From Chryseosolibacter sp966095595 (GTDB lineage: Bacteria > Bacteroidota > Bacteroidia > Cytophagales > Cyclobacteriaceae), in assembly GCA_966095595.1 (NCBI GenBank), contig CBHTUB010000182.1:1-10878 (forward strand): a stretch of 10,878 nt of DNA, in the 5' to 3' direction. Under the pieces are notes generated by a model. The model saw only the letters and a list, made by a program, of their open reading frames with translations. It did not search any database and had not been told where the DNA came from. Shown here piece by piece: positions 1 to 6,072 of this stretch (its first letter is position 1; every line of letters begins with the position of its first letter). The translations under genes were made by a program, and so were the position numbers.

Positions 1-1189
1 TTTGCCATTCTTTCAGTGGCAGGATGAAGCAAGGAAATTCGGTGTCGAGACAGAGGCGACGATTGAGTACAAGATCGCGCAGTCAGCCGACCTGATGACC
101 ACGGTGAGTGAGCTTACGGGAAGGGAGTGCGAATATCTTTTAAAGCGAAAACCGGATGCGATCCTTCCCAACGGGCTCAACATCCAGCGGTTCGAAACCC
201 TGTATGAATTTCAAAACCTGCACTCCCAATACAAGGAGCAGATCCACAAGTTCGTGATGGGGCACTTCTTTCATTCGTATTCGTTCGACCTTGACAAGAC
301 CATGTACTTCTTTACCTCAGGTAGATTCGAGTATAAGAACAAGGGATTTGACATCACACTCGAAGCGCTCACCTATCTCAATGAACAGTTGAAACGCGAA
401 AACTCGGATGTGACGGTGGTGATGTTTTTTGTGAGTAAAAGAGAGTTCCACAACATTCAACCGGAGGCATTGCATTCGAAGGCAGTGATGGAAGAGATAC
501 GGCAGACTTGCGACGCCATTCTCAAACAGGTGGGCAGTCACCTGTTTTTCGAGAGCACCGCGCGGAATGACCACCGCCTTCCCAACCTCAACGATTTTGT
601 GGACGAATACTGGAAGCTTAGGTATCGAAGGACAATTCAGTCCTGGAAGAGCCAAAAGCTTCCCCTGGTAGTGACGCATGTGCTGGCGGACGAGGAGAAC
701 GACGACATCATGAATTTTTTGAAGGAGAAGGGGTTGCTCAACCTCAGGGAAGACAAGGTGAAGGTCGTCTACCATCCAGATTTCATTTCGTCCATCAATC
801 CACTCTTTGGAATGGATTACCTGCATTTCGTACGCGGATGTAATCTCGGCATCTTTCCGAGCTACTATGAGCCATGGGGTTATACCCCGCTCGAATCACT
901 CGCAAGTGGCATTCCCGCTGTTACAAGTGATCTCTCCGGTTTCGGAGATTACTTGTTGACTAATTTTCCGGATCATGAAAAGAATGGAATTTTTGTCGTG
1001 GAACGCAGCAAGCGAACTTTCGACTGGAGCGCGCGACAACTCGCAGCTTACATGTACAGGTTCCTCAAGCAAACGCGACGCGAGCGGATCATCCAGCGCA
1101 ACAATGCGGAGAACTTTTCAGTGCAGTTTGACTGGAAGAATCTTGTGAGATATTACAATTCGGTATACGAAGCGGTGGTAAAACACTAG
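1..1189 (+). CDS. GT3-family glycogen synthase, C-terminal part (5' end outside window)
   Basis: This enzyme transfers glucose from a nucleotide sugar to the growing alpha-1,4-glucan chain in the cytoplasm. The reading frame is open from the first complete codon at base 2, with no convincing start, so the gene begins upstream. About 395 residues are visible, against roughly 600 or more for full-length GT3 enzymes. The translation follows the yeast/animal-type synthase closely: TTVSELTG, then YLLKRKPDAILPNGLN, then EFQNLH, then a GHFF...DLDKTMYFFTSGRFEYKNKG block. The family's E-x7-E motif is intact in YYEPWGYTPLESLASG, with the two glutamates at codons 869-871 and 893-895. The missing N-terminus would hold the first Rossmann domain. 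The GT3 type, rather than bacterial GlgA (GT5), is typical of Bacteroidota. Its TAG stop overlaps the stop of the convergent redoxin gene by four bases. Confidence 0.93.
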   Translation, partial: LPFFQWQDEARKFGVETEATIEYKIAQSADLMTTVSELTGRECEYLLKRKPDAILPNGLNIQRFETLYEFQNLHSQYKEQIHKFVMGHFFHSYSFDLDKTMYFFTSGRFEYKNKGFDITLEALTYLNEQLKRENSDVTVVMFFVSKREFHNIQPEALHSKAVMEEIRQTCDAILKQVGSHLFFESTARNDHRLPNLNDFVDEYWKLRYRRTIQSWKSQKLPLVVTHVLADEENDDIMNFLKEKGLLNLREDKVKVVYHPDFISSINPLFGMDYLHFVRGCNLGIFPSYYEPWGYTPLESLASGIPAVTSDLSGFGDYLLTNFPDHEKNGIFVVERSKRTFDWSARQLAAYMYRFLKQTRRERIIQRNNAENFSVQFDWKNLVRYYNSVYEAVVKH

Positions 1190-1755
1190 CCCTTCTTCTT
1201 CAGGTTACATCCTACTGGACGAATTTCCGGCGTAACGATGGTTTGCTTCGAGAGCAGAATATCGATGGCATCACGCAGATAGTTTTGACGCACATCGGTT
1301 TCAACCTGGGGGTTGTCGTCGATGGCGCCGCGATAAACAACCGTGAATTTTCCATTGTTGTTTTTCAACAGAAACGCTTCCGGAGATTTTTTCGCATCCA
1401 GCATACTCATCAGGGTTTGATCTTTATCGGCCAGATAAGGCACAGAGAGATTCAGTTGCTTTGCCTTTTTTGCCATGGCCTCCTTCGAGTCCGTAGTTTC
1501 CGTGTTTGAGTTCACAAGAAGCACCGGCACGCGATCCTGATATGTCTGCGACAACTTAGCGATACGGTTGCGATAATACTCATCGTAGGGACAGTTGTTG
1601 CTGGTGAAGATGATCACCATGCCTTCGCATGAAGGATAGGTGTCAAGCGAAACAGCCTGGTCGTTGACTACATTGGCAAGCTTGAAATTTTTCAGCTCCT
1701 GTGTGTAGCCGATCGTCGCGATGCTTAGCAGAATTGCAGTCAGTAATTTATACAT
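1186..1755 (-). CDS. Exported redoxin (peroxiredoxin-like/thioredoxin-fold) protein
   Basis: The 189-residue product starts with a signal peptide (MYKLLTAILLSIATIGYTQ, probably cleaved near residue 18-19), so it should act in the periplasm or on the cell surface. A thioredoxin fold follows: strand VIIF at 47-50, then TSNNCPYDEYY at 51-61, a cis-Pro-like SPEAFLL at 124-130 and YRGAIDDNP at 141-149. The C-terminal RPVGC (179-183) matches the conserved end of the peroxiredoxin-like 1 group of thioredoxin-family proteins. The active site has one cysteine (C55) with Asp at the usual resolving position, so it is not a classical CxxC thioredoxin. C183 or C43 could be a second redox partner. The substrate is unknown. 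The ATG overlaps the end of the upstream phosphopantetheinyl transferase gene by 8 bases, suggesting co-transcription and translational coupling. The fold assignment is firm; the reaction is not. Confidence 0.85.
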   Translation of the reverse strand: MYKLLTAILLSIATIGYTQELKNFKLANVVNDQAVSLDTYPSCEGMVIIFTSNNCPYDEYYRNRIAKLSQTYQDRVPVLLVNSNTETTDSKEAMAKKAKQLNLSVPYLADKDQTLMSMLDAKKSPEAFLLKNNNGKFTVVYRGAIDDNPQVETDVRQNYLRDAIDILLSKQTIVTPEIRPVGCNLKKKG

Positions 1756-2383
1756 GGTCTGTCGTGTTTAGCACTACTACAAAGTTATCATAAACATGAT
1801 ATTCCAGCGGTATTGCTTCCTTCAAGGTAGTTGCAACAATTCGGCCAATTAGTTTACCTGATTTTTCCCTTGAAAACGGGTCAATAATGAGGTTTTCCGC
1901 GAAGGTAAGGTCTTTTCTGCCATGCACTTTGATCAGCGTTTCCTTCGCACACCAGTAGATGCAATGTTTCAGGATGTCTTTACCTGCGTCTTCCAGTTCA
2001 CCCTGGTGCATGATCCTCGGTGCAACGTTGAGCAACTTCGATTTGGGCTGTTCGAGGTCGATACCGACAAATCGATCTTTATGAATGATCGCAGCCACAT
2101 ACGGGTATGAATGGCTGAGCGAGATCTGAACATTATACCCGGTTAGGAATGGCTTGCCGAATTCGTTTTTCCAGATGCCTTTGAACTCGAGTCCCCATTG
2201 CGCGAGCAGGTGCTTCAGCAATACGCGAGCGGCCTGAAATTCGAGTCTTTTCTTTTGGTTCGTGATGGAATCGGGAGTAGGCTCAACCTCATGGATCTGA
2301 TGTGCGAGGTCCTGTTCCGACTCGTCTATACGCCACCAGCCCCACGCGACATGATCTTTGACGTTCTGCTTCTCTAGCGGCAT
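1748..2383 (-). CDS. 4'-phosphopantetheinyl transferase, Sfp type
   Basis: The product (211 residues) transfers the phosphopantetheine arm of coenzyme A to a serine of acyl- or peptidyl-carrier proteins, turning them into their active holo form. The family signatures are in order: NEFGKPFL (73-80), ISLSHS (87-92), the magnesium/CoA-binding VGIDLE (106-111) with D109 and E111, and WCAKETLIK (144-152) with the W-x-x-KE motif (K147, E148). Length fits the compact Sfp/Gsp class rather than the short AcpS class. No carrier protein or synthase gene is visible nearby, so the target is unknown; it may serve fatty-acid ACP or a secondary-metabolite pathway elsewhere. The gene heads a minus-strand pair with the redoxin gene and diverges from the WD40 gene across a 63-base region. 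The start is the ATG at 2383-2381. Confidence 0.93.
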   Translation of the reverse strand: MPLEKQNVKDHVAWGWWRIDESEQDLAHQIHEVEPTPDSITNQKKRLEFQAARVLLKHLLAQWGLEFKGIWKNEFGKPFLTGYNVQISLSHSYPYVAAIIHKDRFVGIDLEQPKSKLLNVAPRIMHQGELEDAGKDILKHCIYWCAKETLIKVHGRKDLTFAENLIIDPFSREKSGKLIGRIVATTLKEAIPLEYHVYDNFVVVLNTTDHV

Positions 2384-2414
2384 CCAGGTGATCTGATTAT
2401 TTTGTAAAATCTGT

Positions 2415-2432
2415 CGAAAGTTATGACTTTCG
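2415..2432. promoter_or_regulatory. 18-base palindrome in divergent intergenic region (candidate operator)
   Basis: A perfect inverted repeat lies in the 63-base gap between the phosphopantetheinyl transferase (-) and WD40 (+) genes: CGAAAGT at 2415-2421 and ACTTTCG at 2426-2432, separated by TATG. Its place between two divergent starts suits a shared operator for a dimeric regulator. It could also form a 7-bp hairpin in a 5' untranslated region. No complete TAnnTTTG box was found in the gap; TAACTTTC on the minus strand, inside the palindrome, is one base off. The inverted repeat is seen directly; the regulatory role is inferred. Confidence 0.4.
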
Positions 2433-2446
2433 TTTTTATTTGAATA

Positions 2447-3355
2447 ATGTCAACAGTTCAGGTTCAGCGTCTCCATGCGTTAACCGGCCACCGCGATTGT
2501 GTTTATACACTTGAGCCATCTGCCGATCAGGCGGTCTTTTTCTCCGGAGCAGGCGACGGTATGGTCGTGAAATGGGACCTCCGGGACCCGGAACACGGCA
2601 CGTTGATCGCGAAACTACCCAACTCCGTTTATGCTCTCGAATTTGATCGGGAAAGTGGCTTGCTTATTGCCGGTCATAACTACGAAGGCATTCATTTCCT
2701 TGACTGGGAGAATAAAAAAGAGGTTGGGTCGTTACAACTGACAAAGTCCTTCATCTTCGATCTGAAATGCATCGGAGGTTATGTGTTTGTCGCCTGTGGT
2801 GACGGAGAGGTGATCAAGGTCGATCCGCGCAGCAAGACGGTTGTGAAGCGGAACAAGCTGACTGACAAAAGTGCACGGACCTTTGCCTTCAGCGAGACAA
2901 CCGGACACCTCGCGGTCGGATACAGTGACAATGCGATCAGGATATTCGATGTAGATCTGAACCTTGTCAGGGAATGGGTGGGGCATACGAACTCGATTTT
3001 TGTGTTACGATTTTTGCCTGGCGGGGCGCATTTGATCAGCGGGTCGCGGGATGCACGGCTAAAGGTGTGGGATGTCAATGCCAACTATGCCCTGGCGGCA
3101 GAGGTCGTTGCCCACATGTATGCGATAAATCATATAGAATTTAGCCCGGATGGCAAACATTTTGTAACTTGTAGCATGGATAAGTCCATTAAGGTCTGGG
3201 ACTTGGAACACCTTCGTCTCTTGAAGGTGATCGACAGGGCCAGGCACGCAGGACACGGGACATCCGTAAACAAACTTTTGTGGACATCGTTTAATAACCA
3301 ATTGCTAAGTGCCAGCGATGACCGCACGATATCAGTATGGCATATCATTTTTTAA
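2447..3355 (+). CDS. WD40-repeat beta-propeller protein
   Basis: The 302-residue product consists almost wholly of WD40 repeats, with no signal peptide or membrane segment, so it is probably a cytoplasmic scaffold. Seven blades can be counted at roughly 10-46, 52-88, 95-126, 137-169, 179-210, 220-253 and 267-300. The clearest ends are VVKWD, IRIFD, LKVWD, IKVWD and ISVWH, with GH or AH pairs opening several blades (for example VGHTNSIFVLRFLPGG and VAHMYAINHIEFSPDG). Seven blades make a complete closed propeller. No catalytic domain is fused to it, so the likely role is protein binding; the partner is unknown. It lies 12 bases before the DivIVA-domain gene on the same strand, which suggests one transcript and perhaps a physical partnership. 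The ATG at 2447 leaves an N-terminal strand that would complete the last blade. Confidence 0.9.
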   Translation: MSTVQVQRLHALTGHRDCVYTLEPSADQAVFFSGAGDGMVVKWDLRDPEHGTLIAKLPNSVYALEFDRESGLLIAGHNYEGIHFLDWENKKEVGSLQLTKSFIFDLKCIGGYVFVACGDGEVIKVDPRSKTVVKRNKLTDKSARTFAFSETTGHLAVGYSDNAIRIFDVDLNLVREWVGHTNSIFVLRFLPGGAHLISGSRDARLKVWDVNANYALAAEVVAHMYAINHIEFSPDGKHFVTCSMDKSIKVWDLEHLRLLKVIDRARHAGHGTSVNKLLWTSFNNQLLSASDDRTISVWHIIF

Positions 3356-3367
3356 ACTTTTTATATC

Positions 3368-4153
3368 ATGAGAATCACACCCCTTGAAATACGCCAAAAG
3401 ACGTTCGAAAAGAACTTCCGCGGCTATGAAAAAGATGAAGTCCACGCATTTCTGTTAAGCCTTTCCCAGGAGTGGGAGAGGATGCAGGACGAGAACAAGG
3501 AACTCCGAATCAAGCTTGAAGCCACCGAACGCGAGGTCATGAAGCTCCGCGAGGTAGAAAGCTCGTTGTATAAAACTTTAAAGACCGCGGAAGACACGGG
3601 TGCAAGCGTGATCGACCAGGCACGCAAGGCAGCAGATCTTCACCTGAAAGAATCTCAAATCAACGCCGATGCGCTGTTACGTGAGGCGAAGAGCAAGGCG
3701 AAAGATACCATCGAAGAATCGGAAACAAGGGCTAAGGAGATCATCGTCGAGATGGAAGACCGCCTGAAAACGCTCCTGGATGATTACAAGAAGCTTCAGT
3801 CAGCACGTGAAGATCTGATGGGCGATCTGAAACGGATGGGGGCCGACCTCATCGACAAGGTGGAGCGCTCAAAAAATCAGTCACGTGACTTCGATCCTGA
3901 TAAACACTATCAGTCAGTAAAACGCGAGACGAAGAAGATCGTACATCCGAACTTCCACTTCGAGACAAACGAGCCGAAAGCCGAACAAAAACCAGAATCA
4001 CCAAAAAATGAGCCTCGTGCAGAGATGAAGATCGAGGTTCCCAAAGAGGTCAAACCCGTTATTCAAATGGAGCCGGAGTTCCAGGCAGAGCCCGTATTTG
4101 CTGGCGAAGCTCCCCGCAAGATACAGAAGTCGTTTTTTGAGGAGATCGGGTAG
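3368..4153 (+). CDS. DivIVA-domain coiled-coil protein
   Basis: The 261-residue product opens with a DivIVA lipid-binding domain: MRITPLEIRQKTFEKNFRGY (1-20), then EKDEVHAFL. It aligns without gaps to Bacillus DivIVA as I recall it, including F17 and R18, which in Bacillus insert into and contact the membrane. A long, highly charged coiled coil follows (about 33-180). Next comes a disordered Pro/Glu/Lys-rich linker (about 190-249) and a short distinct C-terminal peptide, KSFFEEIG. In Gram-positive bacteria such proteins gather at curved membrane, at poles or septa, and recruit division or cell-wall factors. A role in cell shape, division or polar organisation is inferred here. The gene follows the WD40 gene by 12 bases and ends before a strong terminator, so the two probably form one operon. 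Confidence 0.9.
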   Translation: MRITPLEIRQKTFEKNFRGYEKDEVHAFLLSLSQEWERMQDENKELRIKLEATEREVMKLREVESSLYKTLKTAEDTGASVIDQARKAADLHLKESQINADALLREAKSKAKDTIEESETRAKEIIVEMEDRLKTLLDDYKKLQSAREDLMGDLKRMGADLIDKVERSKNQSRDFDPDKHYQSVKRETKKIVHPNFHFETNEPKAEQKPESPKNEPRAEMKIEVPKEVKPVIQMEPEFQAEPVFAGEAPRKIQKSFFEEIG

Positions 4154-4159
4154 GTTAAT

Positions 4160-4190
4160 TTCAGATTCCAGATTTTGATATTTCAAATTT
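4160..4190. repeat. AT-rich TTTCARATT-type intergenic repeat, left copy
   Basis: The stretch is made of degenerate copies of a motif of about nine bases (TTTCAGATT, TCCAGATTT, TTTCAAATT). Read on the minus strand it gives AAATTTGAAAT and ATCTGAAAT units, which recur on the plus strand at 4285-4316. The two blocks therefore lie in opposite orientation on either side of the terminator at 4196-4222. This may be a dispersed intergenic repeat or simply AT-rich drift. Confidence 0.4.
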
Positions 4191-4195
4191 AGATT

Positions 4196-4222
4196 AGCCA
4201 TCGGAAAACCGGTGGCTTTTTT
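4196..4222 (+). terminator. Rho-independent terminator after the WD40-DivIVA pair
   Basis: A 9-bp stem, AGCCATCGG (4196-4204) with CCGGTGGCT (4209-4217), closes an AAAA loop with a single G-T wobble and runs straight into six Ts (4217-4222). It lies 43 bases past the DivIVA-domain stop and should end that transcript, separating it from folB. Confidence 0.85.
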
Positions 4223-4284
4223 GTTATTGGTGGCGCTTCCCGGATCAGGCGGGCCAGTAGAGCTCAGCCTTGTGTTGTTTTTTC

Positions 4285-4316
4285 AATCTGAAATCTGAAA
4301 TTTGAAACTTGAAATT
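4285..4316. repeat. AT-rich ATCTGAAAT/ATTTGAAA-type intergenic repeat, right copy
   Basis: Four consecutive units (ATCTGAAA, ATCTGAAA, ATTTGAAA, CTTGAAAT) form a short degenerate tandem array just before the folB start. It shares its units with the left block at 4160-4190 in reverse orientation. The 61 bases between the terminator and this array (4224-4284) contain nothing I recognise. No TAnnTTTG promoter box was found before folB. Confidence 0.45.
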
Positions 4317-4323
4317 ATAACCG

Positions 4324-4683
4324 ATGGGCAAAATCAATCTTGAAGGACTGGAGTTTCATGCTTACCATGGCGTTTATCCGCACGAGCGCGATTCAGGCAA
4401 TTGGTTCGAGGTCGACGTTTCAGTGGATGCCGACTTTACATCGGGTGCTCAAACAGATGAGCTTGCCGGAACGGTCAATTACGAGACGCTTTTTCAGATC
4501 GTAAAGGACGAGATGGAGATTCCTTCAAAGCTCCTGGAGACGGTGGCCGAGAAAATAGTAACCAGAATATTGGATGAGCTTGATTCTGTTGAAGCCGTGG
4601 AGGTCAAGATCGCCAAGCTAAATCCCCCTATCGGAGGAAAGTGTAAGAGAGCATCAATATCAATCGCGCGAAAGCGGAATTAG
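4324..4683 (+). CDS. folB: Dihydroneopterin aldolase
   Basis: The enzyme cleaves 7,8-dihydroneopterin to 6-hydroxymethyl-7,8-dihydropterin and glycolaldehyde in folate synthesis, in the cytoplasm. The 119-residue length is usual for FolB, which works as an octamer or tetramer. The family pattern is complete: LEFHAYHGVYPHERDSG (9-25) with E21, TVNYETL (50-56) with Y53, the substrate-binding LLETVAEKI (70-78) with E72, and the catalytic lysine K98 in KIAKLNPP (95-102). The start is the ATG at 4324, giving the usual short N-terminus before the first strand. It stands alone: a terminator lies upstream, and the IscA-like gene converges on it across a 38-base gap in which no hairpin is evident. No other folate gene is visible here. 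Confidence 0.95.
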   Translation: MGKINLEGLEFHAYHGVYPHERDSGNWFEVDVSVDADFTSGAQTDELAGTVNYETLFQIVKDEMEIPSKLLETVAEKIVTRILDELDSVEAVEVKIAKLNPPIGGKCKRASISIARKRN

Positions 4684-4721
4684 CCTTGTGTATTTTAGAC
4701 TCTTGAGCATGGACGCAGACG

Positions 4722-5030
4722 CTATTGGGAAGCCTGAGCTTCGGTAAACATAAACCCGCGTCCTTCGTCGCCCTCATAGAAATCGACCTGCTTGCCAATG
4801 ATATACATCGTATGTTTTTTGTCGATGTAAACCGGTATTCCTTCAATGGTATAGGCCATGTCCGATGACTTCCGGTGGTCGAAGCCGATAAGGAGTGACA
4901 CGCCACAGCCCCCGCCCTTTACGCCGATGCGCAGTCCGTAGTCTACAGGGATGCCTTTTGTCTGCATGATCTTTTTGATCTCCTCTGCGGCTTTTGGTGA
5001 AATCGTTACGGGCTGGACGTTATCAAACAT
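4722..5030 (-). CDS. IscA/HesB-family iron-sulfur assembly protein lacking the CxC motif
   Basis: A-type carrier proteins take part in assembling or delivering Fe-S clusters in the cytoplasm. The product (102 residues from the ATG at 5030-5028) has the HesB-like fold: VTISPKAAEEIKKIM, then YGLRIGVKGGGCG with the first conserved cysteine, then GIPVYIDKKHTMYIIGKQVDFYEG. Canonical members end in a GCGCG-type CxC that supplies the other two cluster ligands; here the matching stretch reads DEGRGFMFTEA with no cysteine. As I recall, such variants are common in Bacteroidota, so this may be a lineage-specific form rather than decay. The frame could extend to a TTG at 5051, adding MSCKCNN. The ATG is preferred because a TAnnTTTG box covers 5049-5056 and because family members start near this point. 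If the TTG were used, the extra cysteines would matter. Confidence 0.88.
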   Translation of the reverse strand: MFDNVQPVTISPKAAEEIKKIMQTKGIPVDYGLRIGVKGGGCGVSLLIGFDHRKSSDMAYTIEGIPVYIDKKHTMYIIGKQVDFYEGDEGRGFMFTEAQASQ

Positions 5031-5035
5031 GTTAT

Positions 5036-5043
5036 TACATTTG
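5036..5043 (+). promoter_or_regulatory. Candidate Bacteroidota -7 box for the 5094-6041 gene pair
   Basis: TACATTTG matches the Bacteroidota -7 consensus TAnnTTTG exactly on the plus strand, placing transcription start some 45 bases before the ATG at 5094. No convincing TTG-type -33 element was found at the expected distance, so support is partial. It would lie within the 5' region of the divergent IscA-like gene. Confidence 0.35.
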
Positions 5044-5048
5044 CAGCT

Positions 5049-5056
5049 CAAAAATA
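5049..5056 (-). promoter_or_regulatory. Candidate Bacteroidota -7 box for the IscA-like gene
   Basis: On the minus strand TATTTTTG matches TAnnTTTG exactly. Transcription would begin a few bases further on, giving a very short leader before the ATG at 5030 and leaving the alternative TTG start (5051) outside the message. A TTTG at 5069-5066 is too close to be the usual -33 element. Confidence 0.35.
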
Positions 5057-5093
5057 TTTAAATTTCAAACATCATTTCCCCGAAATAAATTCT

Positions 5094-5615
5094 ATGGATG
5101 CTATCATTGAGTTCGCTAAACTGTTAATCCCGGCCTCGGTAGTTCTTTATGCAGTTTATCTGATCGTCAAGGCCAACATTCAGAAAGAGATAGACCTGAG
5201 AACTTTGGAGGTGCGTGGCCGCAGCATCGAGACGGTGCTTCCCAATCGCCTTCAGGCATACGAACGCATGGCGCTTTTTCTCGAAAGAATGTCTCCGCAT
5301 AACCTGCTGATCCGATTGAACGTAGCAGCAGTCCCCTCACGCGAATTCCACCAGCTGCTGCTCAGCGAGATCAGAAATGAATACAACCATAATGTGTCGC
5401 AGCAGGTGTATATGAGCGAGGAGGTTTGGAACCTGATAAAAAACGCCAAAGAAGACTTGATCGTCACCATCAACGAGTCGGCTACGGAGATCGGACCTGA
5501 TTCGTCGAGCCTGGATCTCAGCAAGAAAATCTTTGAAAAAACCATCAATAAGGCCGTGGATCCTATCGGACACGCGTTAACCGAGCTTAAAAAAGAGATT
5601 CAGCGAACCTTTTAA
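5094..5615 (+). CDS. Single-pass membrane protein of unknown function
   Basis: I do not recognise a characterised family. The 173-residue product has one N-terminal hydrophobic segment (about 5-26, FAKLLIPASVVLYAVYLIV), followed by a mostly helical soluble domain of about 145 residues. The positive charges just after the helix (KANIQK) suggest the bulk lies in the cytoplasm. Notable stretches are VLPNRLQAYERMALFLERMSP (48-68), with the look of a conserved core, and SREFHQLLLSEIRNEYNHNVSQQVYMS (82-108). It resembles conserved Bacteroidota proteins filed as domains of unknown function (perhaps DUF7935, from memory). It is the first gene of a pair with the DUF1232 gene 30 bases on, where a hairpin covers the second start codon. 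Regulation may come from the candidate promoter at 5036-5043. Confidence 0.8.
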   Translation: MDAIIEFAKLLIPASVVLYAVYLIVKANIQKEIDLRTLEVRGRSIETVLPNRLQAYERMALFLERMSPHNLLIRLNVAAVPSREFHQLLLSEIRNEYNHNVSQQVYMSEEVWNLIKNAKEDLIVTINESATEIGPDSSSLDLSKKIFEKTINKAVDPIGHALTELKKEIQRTF

Positions 5616-5620
5616 GCGGG

Positions 5621-5648
5621 CATGATCGTTTTACAATGAAACGACATG
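5621..5648 (+). promoter_or_regulatory. Hairpin covering the start codon of the DUF1232 gene
   Basis: CATG (5621-5624) plus TCGTTT (5626-5631) can pair with AAACGA (5639-5644) plus CATG (5645-5648): ten base pairs with one bulged A and a 7-base loop. The right arm contains the ATG at 5646-5648. The left arm begins six bases after the stop codon of the preceding gene, so a ribosome finishing that gene would open the hairpin. This is the geometry of translational coupling. The pairing is visible; the function is inferred. Confidence 0.4.
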
Positions 5649-6041
5649 AGAAATAGGTTTTTCGATCTGGCGCTTAGAAGGGCTGCAATGCTGGCGGGCA
5701 AGCGGGCACGCATACTCTTGCTGCTTACTCAGCTTGCTACGAAGCTAAAAACCGTTAACTGGAAAGAGGTAAGACTCCAAACCGCAAAGGAACAGTTTCT
5801 GATACTCGGTCGCCTCGTGAGGGCCTATGCGCTAGGCCAGTACAGATCAATTCCCTGGAAGACTGTTCTCAAGGTCACTGCAGCCATCATCTATTTCATC
5901 AGCCCAATCGATCTTCTTCCCGATCTTCTTCCGATCACCGGACTTACCGACGATATGGGTGTTCTGCTGTGGGTCTATAGCTCAGTGAATGGCGAGATCG
6001 AGAAATTCTTAACCTGGGAGAAATCCAGATTAGGCGTATAG
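5646..6041 (+). CDS. DUF1232 (YkvA-like) membrane-associated protein
   Basis: The 131-residue product carries the DUF1232 signature YFISPIDLLPDLLPITGLTDD at about residues 83-103, inside a hydrophobic hairpin that probably sits in the inner membrane (WKTVLKVTAAIIYFI, then MGVLLWVYSSV). The N-terminal 40 residues are basic and amphipathic, with a possible hydrophobic stretch around 22-32. The family is widespread and has no settled biochemical role. An in-frame TGA at 5637-5639 rules out a longer start, so the ATG at 5646 (or M15 at 5688) must be used. It follows the unknown membrane protein by 30 bases and is the last gene before the 6073-6110 terminator. Confidence 0.87.
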   Translation: MRNRFFDLALRRAAMLAGKRARILLLLTQLATKLKTVNWKEVRLQTAKEQFLILGRLVRAYALGQYRSIPWKTVLKVTAAIIYFISPIDLLPDLLPITGLTDDMGVLLWVYSSVNGEIEKFLTWEKSRLGV

Positions 6042-6072
6042 ATCTTTCTGACGTAAAAAAACCGGCGTCATG

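Noticed and set aside
2..4. TTG at the left edge as the start of the glycogen synthase
   Set aside because: The first Rossmann domain of GT3 enzymes is missing, so the gene must begin before the window.
317..826. 169-codon minus-strand open frame
   Set aside because: It lies wholly antisense to the well-matched glycogen synthase and its translation resembles no protein family; a shadow of codon usage.
4224..4284. Possible small RNA or tRNA between terminator and folB
   Set aside because: No cloverleaf, no terminator of its own and no promoter box could be found.
5031..5051. TTG start adding MSCKCNN to the IscA-like protein
   Set aside because: Rare start codon, probably upstream of the transcript start implied by the TATTTTTG box; kept only as an alternative because of its cysteines.
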